This document shows, piece after piece, positions 1 to 11,000 of a stretch of 64,000 nt of DNA. The DNA comes from Tubiluchus corallicola (taxonomy: Eukaryota; Priapulida; Priapulimorpha; Priapulimorphida; Tubiluchidae). Numbering within the stretch: position 1 is the stretch's first letter; each line of letters opens with the position of its first letter. The notes under the pieces were generated by a model. That model had not been told where the DNA came from, ran no database searches, and was given only the letters and a program-made list of their open reading frames with translations. A program made the translations under genes and the position numbers. The stretch lies in the NCBI GenBank assembly GCA_030141605.1, contig JAQGDQ010000735.1, positions 1 to 64,000 on the forward strand. The letters run 5' to 3'.

Positions 1-713
1 AAATGTTTTGTGAGGAACTTACAGTTTTTTCATGGCTGTGCATTAAACTATGTATAACTCAAACACCTCGGAACTGGAAAATTTGTTCGAGTTGTGCAAA
101 AGTACGAATTAGACAATGTTTGTAAGAAAACAAGATTGAATCGCTCATCAACATGGGACAGTACACTAGTAACACTGCAGCTTGTGAAAATGTCAATTGA
201 GAATTTAATCAAATATTAAACATCCATTTTGTGAAATATAATAACAGGTCCACCTCTATTGTAGTCTGAGTAGCATGGTCAATAGAATTCAGTAATAATA
301 ATATTGTGATCTACATTAAACTACGTTCATTAAGCCATGTTGATGTAGCGACCTGCTAGGGTAATTCAAGAAACCTTAGCATTTTTGTTGAAACAAGCAG
401 TCAAAGTAGTAACGTGGTGCACACTTTCACATATGATTTCTCATTTGGGAGACTGTTCAAGATAGGTGAGGTAATTTCAGTCAAAATCTTAAGAACTGTA
501 CCAGGAATTCAGTTCGAGTTACGTTATAATTCAAGGTACAGATTTCAAGTTAGGTAAAAGAAAAAATGAAAAAGAAAATCAAATTCCATAAGATATGTTC
601 AAGATACGCAAAAATTAGAGCTATACCAGTTCGAATTATACATAGTTTACTGTAGTACTCTTAGGTATTGCTTTGTAATTTATTTACTAAAATTTGCTCT
701 AATTCTGTTTTAG
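1..713. other. Left edge, no assignable exon
   Basis: No exon could be fixed here. If the plus-strand spatacsin exons that follow belong to an inverted piece of the gene, the exons coding for the roughly 100 residues preceding them should lie here or just outside the window. Two stretches (56-219 and 352-460) read open on the plus strand and show faint spatacsin-like spacing, but neither has a donor in the right phase. They are recorded as rejected. Confidence 0.4.
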
Positions 714-1553
714 CTGCAGCTATGCTTGAGCTACTAAATGGTGACATTCAAGCAGGAGAATGGCTGCAAGAAAGACTCTGTGCAGCCATAGAATCTGTTA
801 TACAAAATGAAAAGCCTTCAAAACGGTAAAATTAATTATGTTCATTTTAAAGCAAGATTTTGTTTCATGAGCTTCGGTTACTAAAATTTAAACACTTTAG
901 TGCATTTTAAAAAGTAGAACTGCATCTTAGTGGGGCAGCTTGACTGTAAAATTCAGGTCGATTGGGCCTTTCCATTTAGAACTTCTAGAAAATAGTCCTC
1001 AAGGATTAGACACTAAAATAGCAGCCCATGTTTGGATGATTGTGTGTATTCTTGATGAAGGTAAATAGTTGGAGGCAGTACTGCAACTGAAACTGCAGAG
1101 AAGCAGTTTCTTTTGCAAACACCATCCATTTATTGGCTGTTAATGATGAGCTTGATTCTGGTCCTGCCACAATCGTCTTTATTAAGCAATCGCTGCTCTT
1201 AAATGCTCACTTTTGGTTTGTATAGTTTCGAATGTGGAAACATATCATTAACAATATGACAGGAAAATGTGATATATCATTGATGTAGAAGATGGGATGA
1301 ATGATGTAAAATGGCAGTTAAATCTAACTTGTTTGTGTTTACAAACTTGTTTAAAATTATTTTGTAAATTTATATTTGTTGATTTTTTTTCAGGACTAGC
1401 ATGGAGGCAGCTGAACACTGGCGCACTGCAGTTGTTTTTGCACAAGCTCATAATCTTCCGCTTCCTGTATCATATTTACTTGATTGTGCTGCAGAGAATC
1501 ACTGGTTGAGTTTTCTAATACATGCAGAATTGCACGGTTTCCAACCAAAAACG
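714..1553 (+). CDS. SPG11: Spatacsin mid-region exons on the opposite strand from the rest of the gene
   Basis: Two exons on the plus strand: 714-825 (acceptor TTTTAG, donor GTAAAA) and 1394-1553 (acceptor TTTTTTTTCAG, donor GTAATG). They join in phase 2 through an Arg codon. The second encodes a stretch matching human spatacsin around residue 1300: the W...VVFAQAHN, VSYLLDCA and HWLSFLIHAELH segments align one-to-one with human W...VVQFCRLHN, ISYLRECA and DWLQFIIHSQLH. The first matches the Leu-rich segment just before it (LLNG..QAGEW against LLEEGTW). In the protein these follow, after a gap of about 100 residues, the exon at 2072-2147, which lies on the minus strand. The frames are intact and the splice sites good, so this looks like working coding sequence in the wrong orientation rather than a pseudogene. 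Confidence 0.8.
929..1061 (+). CDS. Possible out-of-order spatacsin exon (weak)
   Basis: An open stretch of 44 codons between an acceptor (CATCTTAG) and a donor (GAAG|GTAAAT). It ends in an LExxxxxQG motif followed eight residues later by VW, with a V and an L upstream. The same spacing occurs without gaps in human spatacsin about 100 residues after the part coded by 1394-1553 (the ...ASCLQG.......VWIITS region). It sits inside the intron between 714-825 and 1394-1553, which is the wrong place for cis splicing. It is either a chance open frame or a further sign of scrambling at this end. Confidence 0.3.
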
Positions 1554-2071
1554 GTAATGATACTGTCAAAAAAGAAATAATAAAGAAATGAATTGTACTA
1601 GCATGCTAAATATAGCATAATTTGCATGTAACTCGAATTTAAGGAATTTTAGTAATAACTTGGCATACTCAATAACAAGAAAACATGCATTTTATGAACG
1701 TATTAAAAGTACGTAAAACAAAAATTCATGCAAAATCATAACAAAATATAAATGCAATAATGTTAAGCAAATATTATGATTATAAAAATCAAAGAATATC
1801 ATCATTACCCTTTACATGCAAATCAAAATCATGTGTTGCGAAATATTTAATATTATGCAAAATATGCAAACCACTGATGCATACAATAACAAAAACAACA
1901 CAAAAATAAAAGGGCAAATAAATAGATACGGTAATGTAGCATAGGAGCTTAGTATTATTTATATTTTTGATTGAAAAACAAAACAATTTCATCATGTAAT
2001 TTATATAAGTGTACACTGGTTCAATAACCAGGATTAAGTAAAGATTAATTTAGCCAGCAATGTCCTCTTAC

Positions 2072-5000
2072 CTACTTCATCTTGTGTGCTTAGTACATTA
2101 CTGGTCTGCCAATGAAACAGCTTTGATATATCAAAAGGACAATTTCCCTAGAAAAATAAAAATAATTAATCAACGTTTAATTAAGCTAAAACGTTTTACA
2201 ATGAAATTAATTTAAAGTTCCCAATGACATGTACAGCTTTCTACAATGTTGCTAATTAAGAAACATAATTGCAGTTATTGATTAAGCAAATTAGATTAAA
2301 TGGTTAAAACAGCTACGTTACACAAGATAAGGTTTTAAATGTGTGCTTGCATTGTACAATCGTCCATAAGTCGGCAATTAAGCTCTTCTAGTTATTCACA
2401 TATCCTTAATCATGAGGATCATTTTGATAGCAAACTCATCGCTCTATGTTATTTCTAAGCTGAGATAATCTGCATTGAAGCTGAAGTGAGCGCTCAAGAT
2501 AAATAATAATAATCTTGAGAAAATCGCTATTAAAGTTCACCACTGTATTTTGTCACGTTTCTACAAAAACACTTAGCAACTACACAAATATTGGTTGCAA
2601 TAGACTTTGCAAGAACACATTAAAGTTATGTTCAAATCCAGTAGATGGCTCTTGCTGATGAAGATCTGGGCTTGGCAACAAAGCAAAATGACTGTTTCCA
2701 GGAGCTACTATCGAAGTTTGAAAATGGAGATTTTACAATTGCAGTACAGCGATACCTCGAGATACGAAATTAATTCCTTCCGGAGGGGCTTTCGTATCTT
2801 AGAATTTTCGTATTATCAGACAAGATTTACCATATAAATGCCGTAATTTGTTTCAGCCCCCGGAAAACAGTCAAATAAAGTGTAAATATTGCCCCACCCG
2901 AAAGAAATATGTTCATTAATGACCGATCATTATATTCCTCTGCGATAGCACTTAAACGCCTGCCACTTTCATATTTTTCGGACCCATGGTTATTGAATGC
3001 GTTCACATGAGATAAGAGCACAACAAATGTTCACGTGATGCTACGAAATGCATTCTGGGAGGACCGCTGTTGGGTGGCACCTTCGATTTTCATTTTCATA
3101 TCTTGAATATTTTTTCGTTAAATGGGACGGGAATTTCTTCGAAGCCCGATTCGTATTCTGAATTTTTCGCATAGTAGGTTTTTGTAAGTCGAGGTTCCAC
3201 TGTGCTAATTTCTAGACAGAAAAGTGGGTAAAGAGTTATAAAATTTAATTTTAAGTGTTTTTAAGACTTTCTTGATAATTTGATACTAGAATATAAAACT
3301 CCTACATATTTAGCATTGGTTTTTACAAAATACGAAAAATTGACATTTGATCAAATTTTTGGTCATTCTACTTTGAAGCATCATGATGTAGTTTTAACTA
3401 TGCCGACTTATGGATGGTTTTGGTTTGCAAGCACATAAATGTAATTTAATGTAAACTGGGCTCTTTGTGCAGGGGCATTTGAATTTTCCTGTATCATTAT
3501 TAAGTGGTTCCTGAAGAGGATTATGTTTCACTTTGCACAAGTAACCACAATGAGAACAAATAACAAGCAATCATTCATTACTTTTCTGTTTTTTACAAAT
3601 ATACAAACATTTACAAACAATTCAGCATTTTTTTGAAACTAGGTTTACGCATTTCAGAGTTTTATACTAAAGAAACATGTAAAAAACTTGGAAAGAGTTT
3701 ACAGTTCCTCACACAGTTTAAATACCTTAACCCTGACTCTAACCCTAATCCAACCCTAATCCTAATCCCAACCGTAATCCTAACTCTAATCAACTTCAGG
3801 AACTAATTTCTTGTGCGTGGGGAATTGTAAACTTTGGGCAAAAACATAATATTTAGCAGCATGTTTACAACCTGCAGAAGTTGGTACACAGTGATATCTG
3901 ATGAAGAAGATCTGTTTTCCTGTTGTGGAGGAAATAAAGTGGCTCTGAGTTTGGGGTATAGAGCCAGTGCTATTTTTAAACCTTCTTGGTCATCCTCAGG
4001 GTTCTTCAATAAGACCTAAATTATGGAACAAAAAAAACTGCTAAAATTAAAACTGTAGTAGAATAAACCTTTTCACAGTTTCACCATGCACATGTGCAGT
4101 TGCTGCAGGTCAAAGGTTAACTAAGCCCAAGGCGTCGTACATAACTACATTGGTCACGTGACCTTATGCGTGGAATTACATGTAGACGAAACGCGTGAAA
4201 CACTTGGCTATTTTTTAATTCTACTACACATGTATAGTTTTAAACTAACACGTTATTCTTACCCAAAAACGGTTATCAAAATAGCAACAGCAATCCATGT
4301 AAAATGTAATAACCGAAGCGAAAATTAATGCCAGCAAGTGCTACTATTACAATAGCACGAGCCTCACTGTTTTGTCAAGTGTAAACAAATGCGTTATCTG
4401 GTTCAGATAACCCTTGACCTTGTCACGATCATCATCAATCGCTGGAACTGTGAAAAGGCTTATTGAATATATTCACAAAACATCAGACTGCAATATTTCA
4501 CAGCTAAAAACAAAACAGCAATGACAGACATTCAGAAACAAAAGGTGGTGTAAGTCAGTATACAACATAACATGTCTTTCCATCGTGAACAAAAGGCAGA
4601 CTATGAAGGTACTATTAAGCGTTATCAAGCTTAACGAATAAATAAGGTTTAATGGACTACTTATAGTTTTAAGCTGGTATTGTACCCCCGATAAGTCTTC
4701 TTTAAATGTGCAAAGCAGTTCAATTCAATTAACTTCATTTTCAAACATTTAGCTATCTGTTACTGTATCTATTGCTTTTCTACATTCATTATTTATTGTT
4801 CTACATTTATTACATTTTCTACATTTATTATTTATTTTATTTATTTATTCATTGTCTATTCATTACTTATTTGGCTTCTTTGTGCAAAATTTTCTCTATT
4901 GTAGGCTCTGCCAATATATAAACTGTTTGTTTGTTTGTATATTGTACCACTGCAGACTGCTGTCTAGAGGTCTGGACATGTTCTAAAACATTTGCAAACT

Positions 5001-8000
5001 GAAGTTTTTGTAATAAAAGTTGTGTTTTAATAAATAACGTGTTAAACATGCAGCTACACAGACATTTGTTTATCTTGTAAAAAGGATCTATTCTGTCATA
5101 TTTTTCACTTAAAATAAGTAACATTAATATAATTTATAAACAACACATCTAAATGCATCATAGCAAACCTGAGTAACTGAGTCACCAGACGAATAAACGA
5201 GGTCCGCTAAACCCAGGAAGAGACGATTGTGATGTAAAATGAGCTCAGTAGGTGAAACAGACTTCCCCACCATCAGCCGAGTATTGCTGCAACTGGCTTC
5301 ATACACAAGCGAATTGTCTAAAACAATGTAAACTTTCTGTAATTAGCAAAAGTTTTTGCAACTTCATAAAAGTGTACATCTTTTTCTAGCTTTGATAATA
5401 ACAACAATTTCTGGAATTGTCAAATCTCAACTCATCCCATCCTTGTTAGTGGGAGTCTTTTGATGAACACACACCATAATGTAAAACTATTAAAACTATC
5501 TACATCAGATAATGAAATACAAAAACTGTTTAGTTGAAACAATACCAATATTTCTTACAACTGTTATATAATATTTTTTCAATTGTTATTACAAGTGATA
5601 GTCTCTAAATAAACGTTACCAAAAACATACCAAAAGTTCCCATCGCTAGTTGTTGGAACTTCAGTATCAAATCTACCCAAGGAATGTCTCGAATGGAAGA
5701 TAGACAGGAGGAATTACTTGAAAACCTGAAAAAATTGTAAACATTGCGAAGTCGAGAATAGAAATTCTAAATCATTTAAAGTTACTAAAGTTTTTGATAG
5801 GTCCACATTGCACAACAAAAGGGATATTATAATCTCACAGCATGTGACAATACAGTACCTATTTACGGTCCTCCATACCTTCATTGTCAATGTTCGTGAA
5901 AACTTCACTTTGCATGCGTATGCAAACTAGAAATTTCAATGATCTTGTCACTTCAACACCACTCTATTCTGCCATAATTTTTTCTTTAACAAATGGCAAA
6001 CCATAGAGCCTCGATAATGTAGTACTAGGTAGTTCAAAAAATTCTGTTTTTCCCTGCATGCTACACTTTGTTTACAATTTTTCATTATTTACATTTACAT
6101 CTAACTTACTATGAATGATAAATGTTGTTATAATAATATGATGTTAATTCCTGAGACTTGGCTACTAGTATTAGGTTAAGTCGTCATTAGAAGAAATACT
6201 CATATATAATTGTAGTTTGTATTCTCTGGCGATTAGCATTGTCACAATAAATTTTTTAATGATGCCCCATAGTCATGGTGTCTTTAAATTTATTGTTATT
6301 GTTAATCCCAGATTTTGTTTTGACAACTCTGCTAACCTGGCAACAGAATGTACAGCATAATAACCATCTGTAATAGACACGCAAGAAGTGCCATGAAACT
6401 TTAGAAAATGATAAAATAAACTACAAATACCTGTGACACCGGATATAGTTAGAGAGAATGTAATAAAACTTGTGTTCTATGCAGTAATTTATAAATTGTT
6501 TATGAAATTGATCAGTCGCTGCTATTGGAGAGGAAAAGAACGACTGACTGGCATTCTGTGCTTGAGATAAAGACAGTCGACGAAGCAAAAGTGGAAAGTT
6601 TTCCCGCTCTAGCTGGCTGAATATATTTTGCCTACATAAAAATAAATGCATATTAACAGATTAAAAATGTAGCACTGTAGCAGCAATGCTACAGTACTAG
6701 CTTTGCTCACATTGATGTTTACTTACTCATTTCTAATTATTTGATATTCCTTTTTTCAAGCATTTTTTCCTGTTTTGAAGGGTAAGAAGATTAATATTCA
6801 TTAATTTAAGAAAATTTCTGATTTCTACATATGAATACTTAAACAAAAATAAGCAAAATAGAAAATATAATTAATAATTATAATGAGCTATGTTGTCACG
6901 TCTTCATCGATTACACTCTTTAATTATTATTTATTGAGTGATCATTTGTTGTAACTAATTCATAACTTTTTAATTCATTGCCAGCTATTATCTCGTACTT
7001 GATTTTTAGGTACAACTGTTATTCTTAAATTTTCCTAATTTGTTACTATGTACAAATTATAACAACAATAAATTTGCTCATCATTTGACTCACTATAACA
7101 ATTATAATGGAAATGCTTGTTAAAGCATTTTCTGTCTTTTCAAAAAGAACAAGTATAAAGAATTAGGGATCGCTATTATATATCTTTAACAATTGAACAA
7201 TACACTACATAGGATATACCGATATACGATTAAGGTTTTTCTAAATAATAATTTAGATGATTTAAGCACCGTTGCCAAGTGCTATAACTGTATTTTCATG
7301 GCTTTCTGTAACTAACATACTTAAGAACAAAATACTTTACAAAACTTCGCAATTATATGGCTTACCTAGCAAGTTGATTCAGAACTCTTTCTATTGTAAT
7401 GGATGTACCAGCTGTCCAAGTTTCTGATTCGCCCAACAATGAGTCTATAGCTGTGCCCCAAGCATCTGAGGTAATCCAAGGACGAAGGCGTTTCCAATCA
7501 CTATGACGAAGCAAGTATAACCACAGAACTTTTGGTGGAACTAAACTGTTTAACTTTCCATGATCTACAAAGATATCATAAGCTATTAAAACGATAAGAT
7601 ATAGGCAAATTATGAATCAGGGTCAAGATACGTAAAATGCTTTTACGATATCAAAAAAGGTTAATTTGTTAAACAAATGTAGGAGAATAAACAAAAGGAA
7701 ATTAATAAACATGAGCATTTTCTTTGTATCTCTAAGGCATTAAGCATCACATGTAAGTTTAGTGTATTCCTAAGAACTCTTTAAAGCAATTGTAAAAGCC
7801 TAGCTATACCACAAGAGCGAAAAAGTAATCATTTCCTTCAAGGTGACACCTTGAAATAGCAAGTACTAAGAAAGATACTAAGTACAAAAAAGAGAAAAAC
7901 AATTCTGCTAAATCAACATATACATTAAAATGTTCGTTTTGTAAATCCAGGGTCTCATTGGGTAGCGACTTTTTTGTGATAATCAAAAATTGTCCAACAA

Positions 8001-11000
8001 TCAAAACAGTCCAACAGTTGCCAAAATATTCCCGCTACTGTGTGTTTTGTCACAAATCCTTCGTCAGTTTCGCCACATTTTTGCAAATTCCGAGGTTTTT
8101 TCTTGAGCGAAAATCGCGAGAATATCGGCCGACATGTTTGCGCATATTTGACGACTTCTGCGTCTCTTATGCAACAAGGCGAATGTTGCACGACATTCAC
8201 GCGAGTATTTTGCGATTATTTCATGACAGTTTCACAGAATTTTCGAAGAAAAGTGTGGGATGACTGAGATTGTTGGCGAACATTGCGACTAATTTGCGAA
8301 TGTTTGGCGGCGAAGTGCCAAGTTTTACGACTCCAACGACAAATTTTAAACATTTAAAGAAAATTTGACGACACCGGTAACCTTTTCGCAACTGTTTGGC
8401 GAACATCTAGCGAATGTTTAGCAAATGTTGGGCTTAGAAATTTCCAGATTATCACCGAAATCGCGAACCCTGTGAACATCTGACTTAAGTGTTTACCACC
8501 ACCACTGCTAAAAATAGCCTCGGTGAGAATGTTCATTCGCTCATCGTAACTCCAGTCTAGGACCCAGTCAAGAGACAGATGTGAATAACCAATGCCAGCA
8601 CAATTTGTCAGATCAGCATTTCCCAACTCTGCACATTTAAAAACAGTATGTTTTCTAAGCGGTCGCTGCAGTAATGGTTGCAGTGCTGTGATATTACTCC
8701 ATCTAAACAATAAAAAACAAAAAAGATGGAGAAAAGACTTCAGGATGATACCACATTTACTTTGGGCAAATTTCACTGATTCATCTTTAATCACCAAAAT
8801 TTTCGGAACACAAGAAGCTCAAGGCAGGTAAAGTATGTAAATCGTGATATGCTATGAACTATGAACTATGAATTTTATTTCACATATGCTATGAACTATG
8901 AACTATGAATTCTATTTCACACATCAAAAAATACAATATCAAACACATTGATAAACTTTAAATAAAATAATTTGAGTAGTGCGAGGTGAGTGTACGACCA
9001 TGCGGTCATTAACACACTCACCTTACTTAAATGAAAAAATGATTATAGTTATGCATGCTTCTGTAGATAACTTAATGTAAATGATGTAAGAAGAGCAATA
9101 AACCTGAAAGTTGAGAAAGGAAAACATAATATGTAATTACAACTTTGAGTGAGCTTTAAAGAGTGAAATTTTTTTTTAAATAGTTACGAATATGAATTAT
9201 GTGAATATTTGTCAATGTACCACTTACTTGCTTACCTTTATATACAATGATATACATATACACATATATGTACCCAAATTTAAGTGGGGGAGATGAGATT
9301 AAATAATATGTTATACTTGTAGTAATAACTATAATTGTATAGAACATTTAGATATAATTGATGGTAGTAATGTAGCCATCATAACCATTAAAGATGGGCT
9401 GTGGGGAGGGAGGGGGGCAAATTATAAGAATATAAGTGATTCATTAGCAAAATTAATGCTACAATAATACATTCAAAATTTTTTGTATCACTGGTATTTG
9501 CAGGTTATAAGCTAAGAGCATTCAAGGGCTTATTTTCCAAGTGGAAACCGATACAGATATAGGCTATACTATGAATCGCTACTTTTTGCTACACCACTGC
9601 TGTAAATTACCGAGACCTTGATTGCAGTATATTACACAGTTTATTATCAGTAGATGATAAAATTGCATTTTATTTTTAATTAAATACATCTGTTTTTGCC
9701 AAACAACTATCAAGGTGCTAAGATGAATATCAAAATAGGTGTATCAATTACTATATCAATTTTTTTATAAAAAACCAGCAAACATTAACCAGAAACGTCT
9801 GATTAATTTGCCTAAGTTTTTTGTCGAATTTTACTTAGCTATAGTAAAAGTGGAAACTAGAAAAATAAAAATTCATTGATTTACCCGGCTTTCTCTCTCA
9901 GCAGAACTTGTTTAGCTTTCACGTACGATGGACAGGAATAAAGGTTTTCCAGGTTCCGTAGAAAACTGACAGCATCCCTCTCTGTTACTGTCAAATGCCC
10001 CATCTTGTCTAGTTCATCCGCCAAGTAATTGCGAAGAGTGCTGCTGATTGTGAAGCGAAATATTGTCTTCAATTTTGCAATAGGATCAAATCCCTTAAAA
10101 CGAAAATGTAAATACGATAATTACAGAAGGCCATGTAATGTTACACTTCAATTAATTAAATTTCATCAGGTGACATTAGCACTACTATAACCAAAACTTA
10201 TAGATGACTATACAGGTTAAAATTGCATTTGAATTAAATGTTAACACCAATAATGGCCTTAAAGTTAGAATACTCAGTACAGTTATGTAATATTTTTATT
10301 TCAAGTTTACAATAAAGAATACTCAAAGAAATAAATATTTTTATGAGCAAAACAGTTGAAAATACAGCTTTTCAATTCAATTCAATTATTTTACAAGATA
10401 AACAAATACTTTTACATTACAAGGGCATACATAAAATCAAATTGTTTTTACGACAAAATTCAGATACAATTATTAAATTTGGCACTAGAGACTGAGGAAG
10501 TGGGCTTATGCTAGGCCACTGGAATTAGTAGTGAAAAAAATTATTAACAACATGTTACTGACAGTTAGAAAGAGTTACAGTGGGTGTTAGTCATGTTTCA
10601 TAATTAAGATGTAAAGTGACGTACGGGACAAAGAAATGACAAATGTTTTAACACATTCACTAAGCATTTGTGTACGATGCCAAATCTTCGTATATTGATG
10701 CGAGCTATTGAACTTCAAAATAAGCTATACTGGAAATATTATTTGTATGTAATTCAGCTAGTTATGCTGGTGTCACATGTTGTTCATTACTGACAAACTT
10801 TTAACAAGCAAAAAATAAATTTTGATACAAGTTCCAATACTTAGTAGTTTGAATTTAAAAAGGTATTACCATATTAGTAAGAAGCTGTTTGGCTTCATCA
10901 AGATTTTGGTTGACTAAGCTTTGTAAGGAAAGACTGAGTCCCATATGAAGTACTTTTTCTAGCCTATAATCCTCCATGCCTCGATACTCTCGTAAAAATT

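Noticed and set aside
56-219. Plus-strand open stretch with LVTLQLVKMSIENLIKY resembling a spatacsin segment
   Set aside because: No splice sites fit and it ends in a stop; the short similarity may be chance.
352-460. Plus-strand open stretch with a possible spatacsin-like pattern (QETLAFLLKQ ... LSHMISHLGDC)
   Set aside because: A stop falls directly before the only good donor, and no donor gives the phase needed to join 714-825.
7958-8263. A 101-aa plus-strand open frame in the CG-rich island
   Set aside because: Overlaps open frames on the other strand, has no family resemblance, and is explained by the composition of the island.
8354-8797. A 147-aa minus-strand open frame
   Set aside because: Only 8497-8702 is a spatacsin exon; the rest runs into intron on both sides.
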